From Symbiodinium natans (taxonomy: Eukaryota; Sar; Dinophyceae; Suessiales; Symbiodiniaceae): a stretch of 64,000 nt of DNA. How positions within the stretch are numbered: position 1 is the stretch's first letter; each line of letters opens with the position of its first letter. The translations under genes and the position numbers were made by a program. Under the pieces are notes generated by a model. That model had not been told where the DNA came from. It saw nothing but the letters and a program-made list of their open reading frames with translations, and made no database searches. Location: positions 181,001-245,000 of the forward strand of contig CAJNDS010002157.1 of assembly GCA_905221605.1 (NCBI GenBank), read 5' to 3'. Below are positions 19,490 through 29,960 of the stretch, in pieces.

Positions 19490-19564
19490 TCTGCCCTTCG
19501 GCCAGGCTGCCGTCCACCGCTTCTCCCGCTCCAAGGCGCCCTTCCACCGCTCCCAGACGGCGTC
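19490..19564 (-). CDS. candidate exon, helical protein
   Basis: Frame DAVWERWKGALEREKRWTAA then WPKG, after the telomere-derived acceptor CCCTAAACCCTCAAAG. Donor not fixed (non-GT likely). The WERWKGALE pattern resembles RWEALKSAME in the alternative frame at 21066-21159. Confidence 0.55.
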
Positions 19565-19571
19565 CTTTGAG

Positions 19572-19858
19572 GGTTTAGGGTTTAGGGATAGGGTTTAGGG
19601 TTTAGGGTTTAGGGATAGGGTTTAGGGTTTAGGGTTTAGGGTTTAGGGTTTAGGGTTTAGGGTTTAGGGTTTAGGGTTTAGGGTTTAGGGTTTGGGGTTT
19701 GGGGTTTGGGGTTTGGGGTTTGGGGTTTGGGGTTTGGGGTTTAGGGTTTAGGGTTTAGGGTTTAGGGTTTAGGGTTTAGGGTTTAGGGAAAGGGTTTAGG
19801 GTTTGGGGTTTGGGGTTTATAGGGTTTAGGGATAGCGTTTAGGGTTTAGGGTTTGGGT
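19572..19858 (+). repeat. long telomere tract with (TTTGGGG)n block
   Basis: The largest tract in the window. About seven TTTGGGG units (19691-19740) lie between normal repeats, so a variant has been amplified locally. Confidence 0.97.
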
Positions 19859-20431
19859 TTGGGGTTTTCGTGGCTGCGGTTTAGGGGTTCTCCGGTTGGG
19901 GGAGCCGCTCGTTAGCGTCCGTCGCTGCAGTCAGCAAAGTCGAAACCCCAAACTCCATGAGGTGTCCGTCCAAGAGGCTTTTGGGCAGGGCAGGCGGGCC
20001 GGCCCTAAGGGGGTAGGGGAAGAGAACTGGCATCACAAAAAGCTGAAGCGCTCAACACAACCACGGCAAAATTTCAAGTAGCCCTAAACCCTAAACCCTA
20101 AACCCTGCTAGGCTTGCCAGCGTTCCTGAAAGCATTCTGACATGCCTAAGAGATCAACTTCAGTCTGCCACTTGCACCCCCTTTCTTGCCAGATGTGTAC
20201 CAAAAAGGTAGGGGGGGGGGATTTGGGGACCCTGTAAAAGGAGTTTTTCACAGGATCTTAGGGTTATATAGGCCTGAGGACCCACAGCAATCGAAAACTC
20301 ATAAGAATCCCCCCTCCCCCCCCCCCCCACCCCGTCTTGGGCCTCAGGGATGTCCAGGGCCCAAGAAGGGTTCAGGGTTTAGGGTTTAGGGTTTAGGGTT
20401 TAGGGTTTAGGGTTTAGGGCTTAGGGTAAAC

Positions 20432-20493
20432 CCTGTGCATGCGCCGGCGTCCTGTATCTGAACGTCCTGGAGCCTGGCTCGGAGTGGCAAGCC
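20432..20493 (-). CDS. candidate exon, unidentified protein
   Basis: Acceptor AGGGCTCAG and donor ACAGG|GTTTACCC enclose 62 nt. Two frames are plausible: GLPLRARLQDVQIQDAGACT, or the phase-matched ACHSEPGSRTFRYRTPAHAQ after 20566-20603. Confidence 0.45.
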
Positions 20494-20565
20494 CTGAGCC
20501 CTCCTTTTATCGTAGCTAGGCGGGGTTTAGGGTTTAGGGTTTAGGGTTTAGGGTCTATGCCTCAC

Positions 20566-20603
20566 CGGTGGACATGGCTGTTGCTAGACATCCTCGGAGC
20601 TGC
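20566..20603 (-). CDS. candidate micro-exon
   Basis: AAPRMSSNSHVH between acceptor GGGTTTCAG and a near-consensus donor CACCG|GTGAGGC. In phase 0, out phase 2. Confidence 0.55.
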
Positions 20604-21065
20604 CTGAAACCCTGGCCAGGGACCCCCCCACCCAAACGATGGCTATGGAAGAAGAAAGCCCTCTGGGATGAGGGGTTCAAGGTTTAGGGTTTAGGGTTTA
20701 GGTTTTCGGGCTTCGGACATCAGATAGCCCACCCACCCCCCACCCACCTCCATGTGACCCGAGATCTGCCTTTCTATGCCACTCCAGAAGACATTCACTT
20801 TTTTGCGAGGGAGACGTGGAGCTTGAAGCCACACACCCTAAACCCTAAACCCTGAACCCTACTCCGGGGCATTACCCTAAACCCCCAACCCTTATAACCC
20901 TAAACCCATATATTATACCCTTCTTGCATCCATCTTATAAACCCTAATCCCTAGAACCCTGAACCCTCAACCCTACTCCTAAACCCTAAACCCTTATACC
21001 TTATAACAAAAAACCGTAAATCCTAAAGCCTAATTCTAAACCCGAGAACCCTGAGCCCTGAACCC

Positions 21066-21159
21066 TACTCTAGGGCATTTCGAAGCCTCTGATCTGAGGA
21101 CCCGAAGCCCAACAGCCAGGCCTCTCCATGGCGCTCTTCAAAGCTTCCCAGCGCTGGCC
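21066..21159 (-). CDS. candidate exon, unidentified protein
   Basis: After acceptor CTACCATAGCAG two frames are open: PALGSFEERHGEAWLLGFGS, and GQRWEALKSAMERPGCWASG. Both reach a stop near 21066, so the true 3' end is earlier. Confidence 0.5.
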
Positions 21160-21940
21160 CTGCTATGGTAGAGGGTTGGGGGTTGGGGGGTTGGGGGTTG
21201 GGGGTTGAGGGTTGAGGATTTGGGGTATAACAGGGAGTGCTGAACAAGGAGGTATTGTGTTTATGTTGAAGCTTTAATTCGGGTTTAGGGATGGGGACTG
21301 TTTGACTAGTTAGGGGCTTAGGGGCCGGCTAGAGCTTTCGCCACCTGCCCGGGGTTAAGCTTTAGTTTCAGGGCTTGGGCCTAGGCTTTGCGGCCATCTT
21401 CCCTTTTCCGCCACTCTTTGTAAGGTCAGGACGGAAACACCACACCCTAAGCATTCTAGGGTTAGGGTTTAAGGCTATGCCGTACTCACGCAGCTGTACC
21501 TGGCCAGTGGGCACGACTACATGGTGCACCCTCTCTAGCCCAGGCCGAGACACCGAGAGACCCGAAGACCTGACACCCTATGCTCTGAACCCTGATCTAA
21601 TTGAATTTTAAGAAGCAAGCCCTGCACATCCCGCATAAGAAAATCCACAACAAAACGCCACTTCGACCCGATTACAACCCTTGCAATACTCCAATGAAGC
21701 CGAAGCCCTACATCCCCGAATTCGAGCAGCCTACTAGGCAAACCTATACCTTTCTTTTGAACCAGACAATACCCTCATCCGATGACTTCGAAACCCTAGA
21801 AACCCTAAAGAACCATGTGACCCTATAAACCCTAAACCCTAGAGACCCGAAACGCCAAAAACCCTGAAAAACCTAAACCCCCTAAAGAACCTCAACAATA
21901 ACCCCTAAAAAACCTAAATCCCATGTAAACTCTAAGTCCC

Positions 21941-22090
21941 CTAAAATAAAGGGTTCCAAGCATGGGCCCTGATTTTGGGTCCCTTGTTCTATAACCCTTT
22001 TCTACGCTGTATATAGTAAGGGCCCATGCCTCGGATCCTTATGAACAAGGGTAAGGGACCATATTCAGGGCCCATGGTTCCACCCTTAGA
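21941..22090. mobile_element. MITE family G, copy 2
   Basis: GCATGGGCCCTGATTTTGGG at left is inverse to ATATTCAGGGCCCATGGTTC at right. Central block shared with 12930-13073. Confidence 0.85.
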
Positions 22091-22177
22091 GAACAGCCCT
22101 AAGAACCCCCACAAAACCCCAAATCCTAGAAACAAGAATAAAACCCTGAACCCCACCTAAATCCTCATCCCCCTACT

Positions 22178-22272
22178 TGCCCTAAACCCTAAACCCTAAA
22201 CCCTAAACCCTAAACCCTAAACCCTAAACCCTAAACCCTAAACCCTAAACCCTAAACCCTAAACCCTAAACC
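22178..22272 (-). repeat. telomere tract
   Basis: C-strand array ending at the 3' edge of an exon. Confidence 0.97.
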
Positions 22273-22342
22273 CCCCAAAATCAGTCCCGGCCTTGAAGCG
22301 CTTCTCTGCTTCGTCAACCTGCTTCGCGAGGCCTAGTCGAAC
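22272..22342 (-). CDS. candidate exon, helical protein
   Basis: Frame VRLGLAKQVDEAEKRFKAGT then DFG. Acceptor CGCGGGCAG; donor in the first telomere repeat (GGGG|GTTTAGGG). C-strand repeats lie left and G-strand repeats right on the + strand. Confidence 0.58.
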
Positions 22343-22365
22343 CTGCCCGCGTGGCGGCAGGGGGG

Positions 22366-22441
22366 TTAGGGTTTAGGGTTTAGGGTTTAGGGTTTAGGGT
22401 TTAGGGTTTAGGGTTTAGGGTTTAGGGTTTAGGGTTTAGGT
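22366..22441 (+). repeat. telomere tract
   Basis: G-strand array upstream (sense) of the exon at 22272-22342. Confidence 0.97.
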
Positions 22442-22857
22442 TATAGGGGGTTGAGGTTTTTTTTGGGGTTTTTGGGGGGCCTTTACGGTTTCTGGGGCTT
22501 CCAGGGCTCTAGCGTCCCCAAGAGAAACCATCGAAAAAGTAAGCCAGACATATTATAAACAAATAATAGCGGCACAACAACTGTTTGCATGTAGAATTAA
22601 CACGACTGGGTCCAGGGCTTTAGGTTCAAGCTTAGGGCTTCGGGCTTTAAAGGTCTTAGGGTTTCGACTCTGCCTGCGCTGAGGTTTTAGGGTTGCAGGC
22701 TTCCGCATAGCTGGACTGGCCGGCGCCGCGGGAACTTGCTGCACATGAGATCTGCCTTTCAGGATCCACTAAACCCTAAACCCTAAACCCTAGAAACCCT
22801 AAACCCTAAACCCTAGATCCTATAAATCCGAAACCCATTTGGGGGGGGGGGGGGGGA

Positions 22858-22947
22858 GTGGGCGTAGGATGAAAACATCTTCGCGATGCTATCGTAGGGA
22901 ATCTTCATGAAGTTGGCAGGGCTCGTCACGACACATACGAAAAACTC
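22858..22947 (-). CDS. candidate exon, unidentified protein
   Basis: Acceptor CGGTAGGCCAG opens a 30-codon frame EFFVCVVTSPANFMKIPYDS then IAKMFSSYAH, one of the most protein-like segments here. It runs into a G14 homopolymer on + so the donor is unresolved. Confidence 0.62.
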
Positions 22948-23289
22948 CTGGCCTACCGGTGCTGGATCCCTAGCTCCCTAAACCCTAAACCCTAAACCCC
23001 AAATCCTAAACCCTAAACCCCAAATCCTAAACCCTAAACCCTAAACCCCGGCACCACACCCCATACTCAAAAAAAAACGCCAGACCTGGCAATCCCAACC
23101 CTTTACACGTTTGCAAGAAAAAGAACCTCCTCCGTGGATCACTAGGTTGCTTTCAGGAATGGGACAAAAAGACAGCCCCCAAACCCTAAACCCGAAACCC
23201 TAAACCCTAAACCCTGAACCCTGAACCCTGAACCCCCCTGCCCTGAACCCTACCCCCTAAACCCTTTTTAGGGTTCGTTTGGTCCCCAC

Positions 23290-23364
23290 AAATCAGGTGT
23301 GCCACACGCCTTCTCTGCCTGAAGAATTGTCTGGAAGTGAGCACCTTCACAGCGAGGACAATAG
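23290..23364 (-). CDS. candidate exon of the 23.3-24.1 kb chain
   Basis: Frame IVLAVKVLTSRQFFRQRRRV then AHLI, a hydrophobic then basic helix. Acceptor ACATCGAGAAG; donor GATTT|GTGGGGACC. Its two leading bases complete the codon left by 23611-23672. Confidence 0.6.
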
Positions 23365-23610
23365 CTTCTCGATGTCAGCTCTCCTGAACCTATAAGCCCT
23401 ACACCCTAATAACCCTAATAACCCTAATAACCCGATAAAGCCCTGTAAAATCTGTAAACCCTAGGAAAGCCCTCTAAACCCTATAAACCATAAACCCTAT
23501 AAACCCTATAAGCCCGATAAGCCCTATAAACCCTATAACACCTCTAAACCCTGTAATCCCTGCAAACCCTATCAACCCTGCAAACCCTGTAAACCCTACA
23601 AACCCTACAC

Positions 23611-23672
23611 CCCAAAGGGTGCTATGAAGAGGATGTTCTGTACATCTTTGCATCGGGCTACAGAACTCGCCT
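23611..23672 (-). CDS. candidate exon of the 23.3-24.1 kb chain
   Basis: GEFCSPMQRCTEHPLHSTLW between acceptor GTCGCTGCAG and donor TTTGGG|GTGTAGGG. In phase 2, out phase 1; both match the neighbouring exons. Confidence 0.6.
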
Positions 23673-23952
23673 CTGCAGCGACAGGGTCTAGGTTTAGGGC
23701 TTAGGGTTCAGGGTTTAAAGGGCTTGGGATTCCGGGTTGAATACGTAACTGCTGTATGTCCTCATTTCGAAGCTCTTCTGGGTGCCATGCACCTTGAAAG
23801 AACCGCAAGCCCCAACATCTGTCCCGCTTAGGGGTGGGGTGGGGGGGGGGTGGGAGGTTGGGGGTTCTACACTTAGGGTACATCAGGGTAGCCAAATTTT
23901 AGGAAAAAACCCTAAACCCTAAACCCTAAACCCTAAACCCTAAACCCTAAAC

Positions 23953-24055
23953 CCTATCTCCTCATCAAATTCCACACCCGTGCGGTTCCGGGGAGCCCCA
24001 CAGCCAGCTGTGCCCACAGCGACCTCGGCCTCTGTCTCACGGATGGACCAGGCAC
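23953..24055 (-). CDS. candidate exon of the 23.3-24.1 kb chain
   Basis: Strong acceptor TTTTCTGCAG, then AWSIRETEAEVAVGTAGCGA and PRNRTGVEFDEEI (33 codons), donor GATAGG|GTTTAGGG made of telomere repeat. In phase 1, out phase 2. Acidic; no family recognised. Confidence 0.65.
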
Positions 24056-24522
24056 CTGCAGAAAATTTTGGGGGGTTGGGTTGTTTTAGGGTTTAAGGTT
24101 TCGGGCTTATGGTTCTTTTGAGGGTTTAGGGTTTCGGGCTTAGGCACCTGCAAGAAATTCTGGCTTCAGGGGTTTGTAAGGGTTTAGGGTTGGGGTTTGG
24201 GTTCAGGGGATTGAGGGTTTAGGGGGTTTAGGGGGTTTAGGGGGTTTAGGAATTTAGGTGGTTTAGGGTTTAGGGGCTTTGGGGGTGTAGGGTTGCTCAA
24301 GTTACATGCAATATGTACTTTGGGTCAAGATTGCTGCAAGCAATACCCCAGACCCTAAACACTGTTGAACCCTCAACTCTAAACCCTAACCCGAAACCCT
24401 AAACCCTGCACCCTAAGCCCTACTTCACTTGAATTGGGAGAGGGCTTAGGGCTCCTGACAAGCACTTAAGGGTTTAGGGCTTAGAGGGTAGAAGATTAGG
24501 ACGACGTAAGAGGTCACTCTAC

Positions 24523-24636
24523 CCACAAAAGTACAAAGGTTTGTCAAGCAAAGTTTGATTGCTGACACTAAGAGGGCTTGCAGGGTCTTGCTTTCCGCTT
24601 TTGTGCCGAAACCCGAAATCGCAAAGCCGAATCTCC
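24523..24636 (-). CDS. candidate exon, hydrophobic protein
   Basis: Acceptor GGTCTTAG|GG, then RFGFAISGFGTKAESKTLQA and LLVSAIKLCLTNLCTFV, donor TTGTGG|GTAGAGTG. The second half could be a membrane segment. The frame stays open some 16 codons past the proposed donor. Confidence 0.55.
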
Positions 24637-24726
24637 CTAAGACCTAAAAACCAGAAAAGGCCTAAATCGGTGGAAAGATCTTACACCATCGCCAACACCT
24701 GTAGAGCATCAACCTCTTAGCTTACC

Positions 24727-24812
24727 CTTTAGGGTTTAGGGTTTAGGGTTTAGGGTTTAGGGTGTAGGGTTTAGGGTTTAGGGTTTAGGGTTTCGGGTTT
24801 AGGGTTTAGGTT
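24727..24812 (+). repeat. telomere tract
   Basis: G-strand array with TGTAGGG and TTTCGGG variants. Confidence 0.95.
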
Positions 24813-25135
24813 AGGGATTCGTAAAACACTGATGGGTTCAGGGATTAGGTGGGGAAATCAAGCCCTCAATCAACCCCCTCACCCCCCACCCACTAGTGTG
24901 AAAATAGATGCCCGAAAGGCTGTTGGTTTAAGGCAAACTCTCTACACCCCACCCTCTGGGTAAACCCTAAACCCTAAGCCCTAAACTGTTGCGGGGGACC
25001 CCATCCCGCCTAGAGCGTCTTCGAGCTCCACCTGGTTCTCAGCATGTTGTTTTGTTTTGTCCTGGGGTGGACTTGGATTTAGGGCTTGGAGTAGGCACTT
25101 AGACACGTTTAGGCCGTTTAGGTGCTGGGGACTTA

Positions 25136-25269
25136 CCCTAAACCCTAAACCCTAAACCGTAAGCCCTAAACCCTAAACCCTAAACCCTAAACCGTAAGCC
25201 CTAACCCTAAACCCTAAACCCTAAACCGTAAGCCCTAAACCCTAAACCCTAAACCCTAAACCCTAAACC
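25136..25269 (-). repeat. telomere tract with higher-order repeat
   Basis: CCCTAAACCGTAAG recurs within normal C-strand repeats at 3- to 5-unit spacing, a two-level repeat made by block duplication. Confidence 0.95.
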
Positions 25270-25317
25270 CTATGGTTTTGAAGACTGTCACGCGGAGCTC
25301 GCGGAGGGAGCCTGACA
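25269..25317 (-). CDS. candidate exon, unidentified protein
   Basis: SGSLRELRVTVFKTI between acceptor CCTTGCGTACAG and telomere-derived donor CATAGG|GTTTAGGG. In phase 1, out phase 2. Confidence 0.55.
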
Positions 25318-25529
25318 CTGTACGCAAGGGGCCAAAGAAGGGTACCACAGAGCAGGGTGGGGGGGGGGGGAACCCTAAATTCTAAACCCTACTTCAACCC
25401 TAAGCCCTAAACCGCAAACCCTCTAAGCCCTAAACCCTAAACCCTAAAACCTGCACCCTAAGGAGAGTGGAGGAGCTGCAGGAGATGGGCACGGCCCGGC
25501 GGAACAAGCAAGCGCTGTTAATTTGGCTT

Positions 25530-25646
25530 TGGGTTTAGGGTTTAGGGTCAGGGTTTAGGGTTTAGGGTTTAGGGTTTAGGGTTTAGGGTTTAGGGTTTAG
25601 GGTTTAGGGTTTAGGGTTTAGGGTTTAGGGTTTAGGGTTTAGGGTG
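25530..25646 (+). repeat. telomere tract
   Basis: G-strand array. Confidence 0.97.
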
Positions 25647-25650
25647 TGTT

Positions 25651-25735
25651 AGCATGGAATGAGGGACTTAGGGCCCTATACAATACCCTTTAAGGGATTA
25701 TACAGGGTACCTCATTGCCCCCATGCCCTGCCAAC
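25651..25735. mobile_element. MITE family D, copy 2
   Basis: TTAGCATGGAATGAGGGACTTAGGGCCCTATA at left; AAGGGATTATACAGGGTACC and a decayed right end. Confidence 0.6.
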
Positions 25736-25767
25736 AAAGAGCAAAGTTTAGGGGTTCGGGTTCAGGG

Positions 25768-25828
25768 CCTCGGTGATGTTGGCGAAACTTTCCTCGCTGT
25801 TGGACGTCGAGGTTCGCCAAATGCGAAA
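25768..25828 (-). CDS. candidate exon, unidentified protein
   Basis: After acceptor GTGACGACAG the phase-matched frame reads FAFGEPRRPTARKVSPTSP; the alternative is FRIWRTSTSNSEESFANITE. Donor not fixed. Confidence 0.5.
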
Positions 25829-25866
25829 CTGTCGTCACCCTAAACCCTAAACCCTAAACCCTAAAC

Positions 25867-25985
25867 GGTGTTCGTTTTGAGGACAGCCGGATCTCTGGTG
25901 GCTCGAAGTTGCGTGACAAGCGCAGTACGCGGATGATGTCTGGGGCTCCGGTGGCATCAAAGCCGTTCTTTCGTGGCCCATGAAG
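25867..25985 (-). CDS. candidate exon, unidentified protein
   Basis: A 39-codon frame, LHGPRKNGFDATGAPDIIRV then LRLSRNFEPPEIRLSSKRT, between acceptor CACGAAGAG and donor ACACC|GTTTAGGG. In phase 0, out phase 2, matching both neighbours. C-strand and G-strand repeats flank it on the left and right of the + strand. Confidence 0.65.
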
Positions 25986-26164
25986 CTCTTCGTGCCCCCA
26001 TAGGGTTTAGGGTTTAGGGTTTAGGGTTTAGGGTTTAGGGTTTAGGGTCACTGTTTTGGGGTCTGCGCTGGCATATTATTCTCGGCCGTTTGCTCATACA
26101 GGTGTGAAGGATTAACTTACTTCTCCAACAACCAAGCGGAAAAAAATGGTCCTCGAATGGGTAC

Positions 26165-26246
26165 CGAGCAGTGGCACGTTGTAGAATCACTTTGCCCCTC
26201 TTGTTTCAGGGCATAGCGTGGAGCTGTGTGCCGCTCCTTCACTTCA
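26165..26246 (-). CDS. candidate exon, unidentified protein
   Basis: EVKERHTAPRYALKQEGQSD then STTCHCS between acceptor GATTCATGCAG and donor GCTCG|GTACCC. Out phase 0, matching 25867-25985. Confidence 0.6.
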
Positions 26247-26362
26247 CTGCATGAATCCGATGCCGGCACAGTGCGTCATCACCCTAAACCCCAAAAAACC
26301 CTAAACCCTAAACCCTAAACCCTAAACCCCCCCCCCCCCAGGTCCCCCGGCCAGATCCTTAC

Positions 26363-26417
26363 TTGACTTGGCCCGGTCCACTCGGCTGGCGAGATGGGCC
26401 AAGGTCGCCTTTCGCAA
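26363..26417 (-). CDS. candidate exon, unidentified protein
   Basis: Acceptor ACGTCCGAAG and a perfect-looking donor GTCAA|GTAAGG. Frame AKGDLGPSRQPSGPGQV fits the next exon's phase; LRKATLAHLASRVDRAKS is the other good frame. Confidence 0.55.
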
Positions 26418-26470
26418 CTTCGGACGTGAGCCCCGTGTTTTTTGTTTCCTCGGGTTCTTCGTAGGAGTTG

Positions 26471-26560
26471 GGGTTTAGGGTTTAGGGTTTAGGGTTTAGG
26501 GTTTAGGGTTTAGGGTTTAGGGTTTAGGGTTTAGGGTTTAGGGTTTAGGGTTTAGGGTTT
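26471..26560 (+). repeat. telomere tract
   Basis: G-strand array. Confidence 0.97.
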
Positions 26561-26589
26561 AAGGCTTTAGGGCTTAGGGCTCAGGGTTT

Positions 26590-27040
26590 AGTAGGGAGTA
26601 GGGGAGTTGCAGGGTCCGCATATCAGTACATCGTCCATTGCAATGGGCATTCCCGACTTCCGTATGAAGAACTACAAAGCGCAGTTGGCGTTGATCCTAA
26701 TCGCCCCCCTCGTGATTGCTTTGGGGGTTGATAGTGTCTACAGTGCATGGTAGGACGTTTCTGTCAAGGGTTTTTGGAGCCCTGGCCTGGCGTGAAGGAT
26801 TGCAGCTTGCAGAAAACTCGGAACTCTCTCTTAAACCCCAAGCCCTAAAGCCTTTGGAGTAGCTTAGGCCCGAGGGCCTGAACTCCCTCGAAACGGGCTC
26901 AACACGCAGACGGCTTCATTGCAACTAAGGAAAACAGCCCTCAATTCGAAAAAACCCTTCTATTCATGGGACTTGTCCTTGGACCCCTAAGGTTGTACCC
27001 TTTGTTTGGGGGCCCTTCAGAAGCCTAGTTGTCCAGTAAC
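26590..27040. other. no gene seen
   Basis: Mixed sequence upstream of the LINE. TTGGACCCCTAAGGTTGTACCC near 26979 recurs near 58832. No supported exon. Confidence 0.45.
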
Positions 27041-27114
27041 CTGGGGGGAATTAAAGGCTAACCTTTGGGATTATAAAGGGATTCTACTACCCCAACAAGG
27101 TTAAAGGTTAACCC
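27040..27114. mobile_element. MITE family M, copy 2 (LINE target)
   Basis: TTAAAGGCTAACCTTTGGGA at left is inverse to AAGGTTAAAGGTTAACC at right. The LINE inserted at its right edge, duplicating AAAGGTTAACCCT. Confidence 0.65.
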
Positions 27115-27115
27115 T
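27103..27115. repeat. LINE target duplication, 3' side
   Basis: AAAGGTTAACCCT, identical to 33733-33745. Confidence 0.88.
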
Positions 27116-27216
27116 TTTTGCATCCAGGTCTGACGCCGGGCATCACCTAATTTACTGAAGAGGCGAAACTCGTGTTCACCCCTCAAAGAATAGCTCGAAT
27201 ACGCTCAACTTGATCG

Positions 27217-28600
27217 TCAGGTAAATGTCACAAAGAGAACCACACATTGAGTTGCAACGCTGAATTCCGCAGACATGGCATGAAGTTCACTGCAGATGGC
27301 ATCCCAAACCCCATGAGGGATATTGAGCAGGAAGACCCAGTTCTCGTACAACATCCTGACATGGAGGAGGAAGGACCTCAACGCTACGGAGATCTCACTG
27401 TCAAGCTGCCATCCCTGCATGCCATGGGTTTCATCGATCCAGTGGGCTTGGTACCCTTCTGCACCACACAAGAGGACCATGCTGAACATCCACGGAACAT
27501 GCTGTAGCAAAGCATCCTGCCATCGACCCCAGACCCCAGATCCCAGGCGACTATGGGACTCGACGTGTGACAGCGTCATGAAGTGCGAACGACCCTTAGC
27601 ACACCAGTCCTCCCGCTGAGCCGCCCTGGCAACCACCGAATCTAAACCCAAAGTCTCCATAAAGACAGCACTGGCAGTCTTCGTGAGCCACTTGCCTGGT
27701 GTATTCGCCAGCCCTCCCTGCGGCCTCTGCGCAGAGGCCGTGTCTACAAGCGCTTGGCGAGTCAGGTGCTCAACCGGTTTGCGGAGCAAGTGGCCCATGT
27801 AACCCCAGGTACGCTGCCTTGTCATGAAGGTCCAGGATCCAGCTGGGTTAGCACTCAAGAAAACCATGGTAGCACGTCTACGTATCCTATGCAACGACAT
27901 GGCGGTTGCATGTTTGAGATGCACTGGAAGATAGAGCTTGAGGAGACACACTAGGACCGTAACCTGGAGCACCTGAATGTCCTGCAGGCTGCTTTGGTTG
28001 ATGGAAAGCACTGGAGCCAACCATAGCCATTTAGCACCAATATACTTGTTGCAGAGGCTGAGCGCCAGTGAAGGCTGGTTCCAGGTGAGACCTTTGAGCA
28101 CGGGCTGCAGGCTCGAGAGTCCCTGGTGCACTGCACGGCGTATTGTCGGACGAAAGAGCATGTACAAGTTTTCTCCTACATCCACATGCCTGAACGGCTT
28201 GCGGAGGTACTTGGTTTGCGATGTCCAGGGGATCTGGGTGAGGATGTGGTCATCTGGTATCGGTATCTCCCGTCCGAGTCGGAGCGTGTCAGGGTGCGCC
28301 ATCAACTCAGTCTTTTGAAGACTTAGTCGAAGGCCAGCCTTCGCGAGCGCTGCGACAATCCGAGGGAGAAGCTCAATGCTCGAAGCCCAACTGCCAAATT
28401 GCAATAGCATATCGTCTACAAAAAGCCAGCCCCAAGAACCAATGCTGGATCTGTGCCCCTGGGAAGTCCAAATTGAAAACTCCTGCTGTAGAATATGGCC
28501 AATGATGTACGCAAACAACAGTGCTGAATACGTGTGACCCTGTTGGACCCCTTGGCATTGCTCAACAAGCCACTCAGTCCCCTCCAGGAAAACCTAAGCG
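27217..28600 (-). pseudogene. LINE ORF2: RT motifs B-D, thumb and C-terminal region
   Basis: The frame is open upstream to about 28600. It contains RT motif B (GVQQGHTYSALLFAY), motif C with the FVDD catalytic pair (GWLFVDDMLL; FADD is more usual), motif D (GLRLSLQKTEL) and a long thumb/C-terminal region with an LTWNQPSLALSLCNKYIGAKWL segment (split here: LTWNQPSLALSLCNK, YIGAKWL). No RNase H signature is obvious. A one-base frameshift in TTAGGTTTTCCTGG (about 28595-28605) separates it from motif A. It ends in a stop at 27217, then the 3' UTR. Confidence 0.93.
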
Positions 28601-29236
28601 CGGATGGCACACAATGCGGAGAAGCTGGAGAGCCTCCCTGGAGAGCCTCGCCGGGGTGTATCGCTGGATGAAGTCAGCAATCTCACTGTGGTGCAGGGAA
28701 TCAAAAGCGCTAGCGATATCTGCATTGACCCAGATACTTCTCTCAGTCGTGAGGCTCTCCACTAGGGTCCGCCAGTGTGCAGCACAAAGTGCGTCCATGA
28801 CTTGTCCCCCTTGCAGGGCGCCAAACTGTCCGGGAGGTTGGGGCCACTCGCTCCGTAGCCTCTGAGTGAGCAGTCGGCAGAACAATTTCATACACACCTC
28901 AACTAAATTAATAGGGCGAATACGCTGGGGGTGGAGAACATGCTGTAGTTTCGGCACCAAGGCTACAAAGGAGTCATGTAGCTCGCGAGGCTGGTCGCCT
29001 GCCTCAAGCTGGGCATTCAGGAAGGTAGCGAGTACGGTCTTGCCAGCATCTAAAGACCACATTGCATGTATGAGTTCTGCTGAAATCCCACTCATCCCTG
29101 AGGATTTTCCTGTTTTGAGGGCAGCTATGGCAGCACTGATCTCGTCGTGGGAGAAATGAACAACAGCAAACTCACCCGTTGCCAGCTGGAGAGAGTCAAC
29201 AGCCTCACGCACTGCAGCCTGCTGCTGCAGGGGCAC
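28600..29236 (-). pseudogene. LINE ORF2: RT N-terminal half (motifs 0-A)
   Basis: Frame reads FSHDEISAAIAALKTGKSSG (RT0/1), then RPINLVEVCMKLFCRLLTQR (motif 2 region) and motif A with the first catalytic Asp (NADIASAFDSLHH). Frame breaks bound it: about 29205-29236 in a CTG/CAG-rich run, and about 28600. Confidence 0.93.
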
Positions 29237-29960
29237 CTTCGGAGAGAAGAGCGAAGTGGTCTTTCACAGCACTGGTGGCATTTGCGAGACCACCAGCTAC
29301 CTGCACAAGACTATCCGCGCTGTGGCGGGGAGTCGCTCTGGTTCGCAGGTATCTGATAGCCGAGGCATCGCCAGTGCTAGCCTTGTGCTCTAAATCCTGT
29401 AGCCAGGCCAGTTGTTCAGCCCTTCGTCTGGACAGTATTAATTTAGTCAGCTCTTGCCTTTGTGCAGCATCGTTACAGCTGCGCCTGCGGCTACAAAGTT
29501 CTTTGAGGGCAGGGCTATCGCGAAACTTCTGGGAGGGAACCCTACGACATGACCAAGTTTGAATATCTTTCAAGGCTTCCCATTGACCCTGCAGAGAGAA
29601 GGAAGAAAAGTCATGCTGTACTGCAGCAACTGCCTCGTTCAGAGCTGGGCTTGCGAACCATCGGCCACAACGCCCCTTTTGGGGTCTCCGGCGACGGCGA
29701 CGACGCTTGTTTGCCGTCAACCCCAACGCGAGCTCCAAGGATACTCTGTCATGATCACTGCAGAGCTCATGTCGGGAATCGGGGTGAACTTTGACAACCA
29801 CCGCACCAGGAACCCTGCGCACAGTGGCCATCAATGGCCTGCTGACGTATGCATAATCAAACTCAGCACTGCAGAACTGGCCATGACGCGAAGGGGCACC
29901 AGGGCGCAAGCAGACAAAGCCGTAGGACTGAAACATGCCATCAAGCAGCACCCTGCTCCG
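29205..29960 (-). pseudogene. LINE ORF2: endonuclease C-terminus and linker
   Basis: Begins in-frame after a shift near 29945-29960. It holds FDYAYVSRPL and the catalytic SDH motif (HELCSDHDRVSLEL) of EEP endonucleases, then an Arg-rich run (KRRRRRRRPQKGRCG) and a helical linker to the RT domain. Confidence 0.9.
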
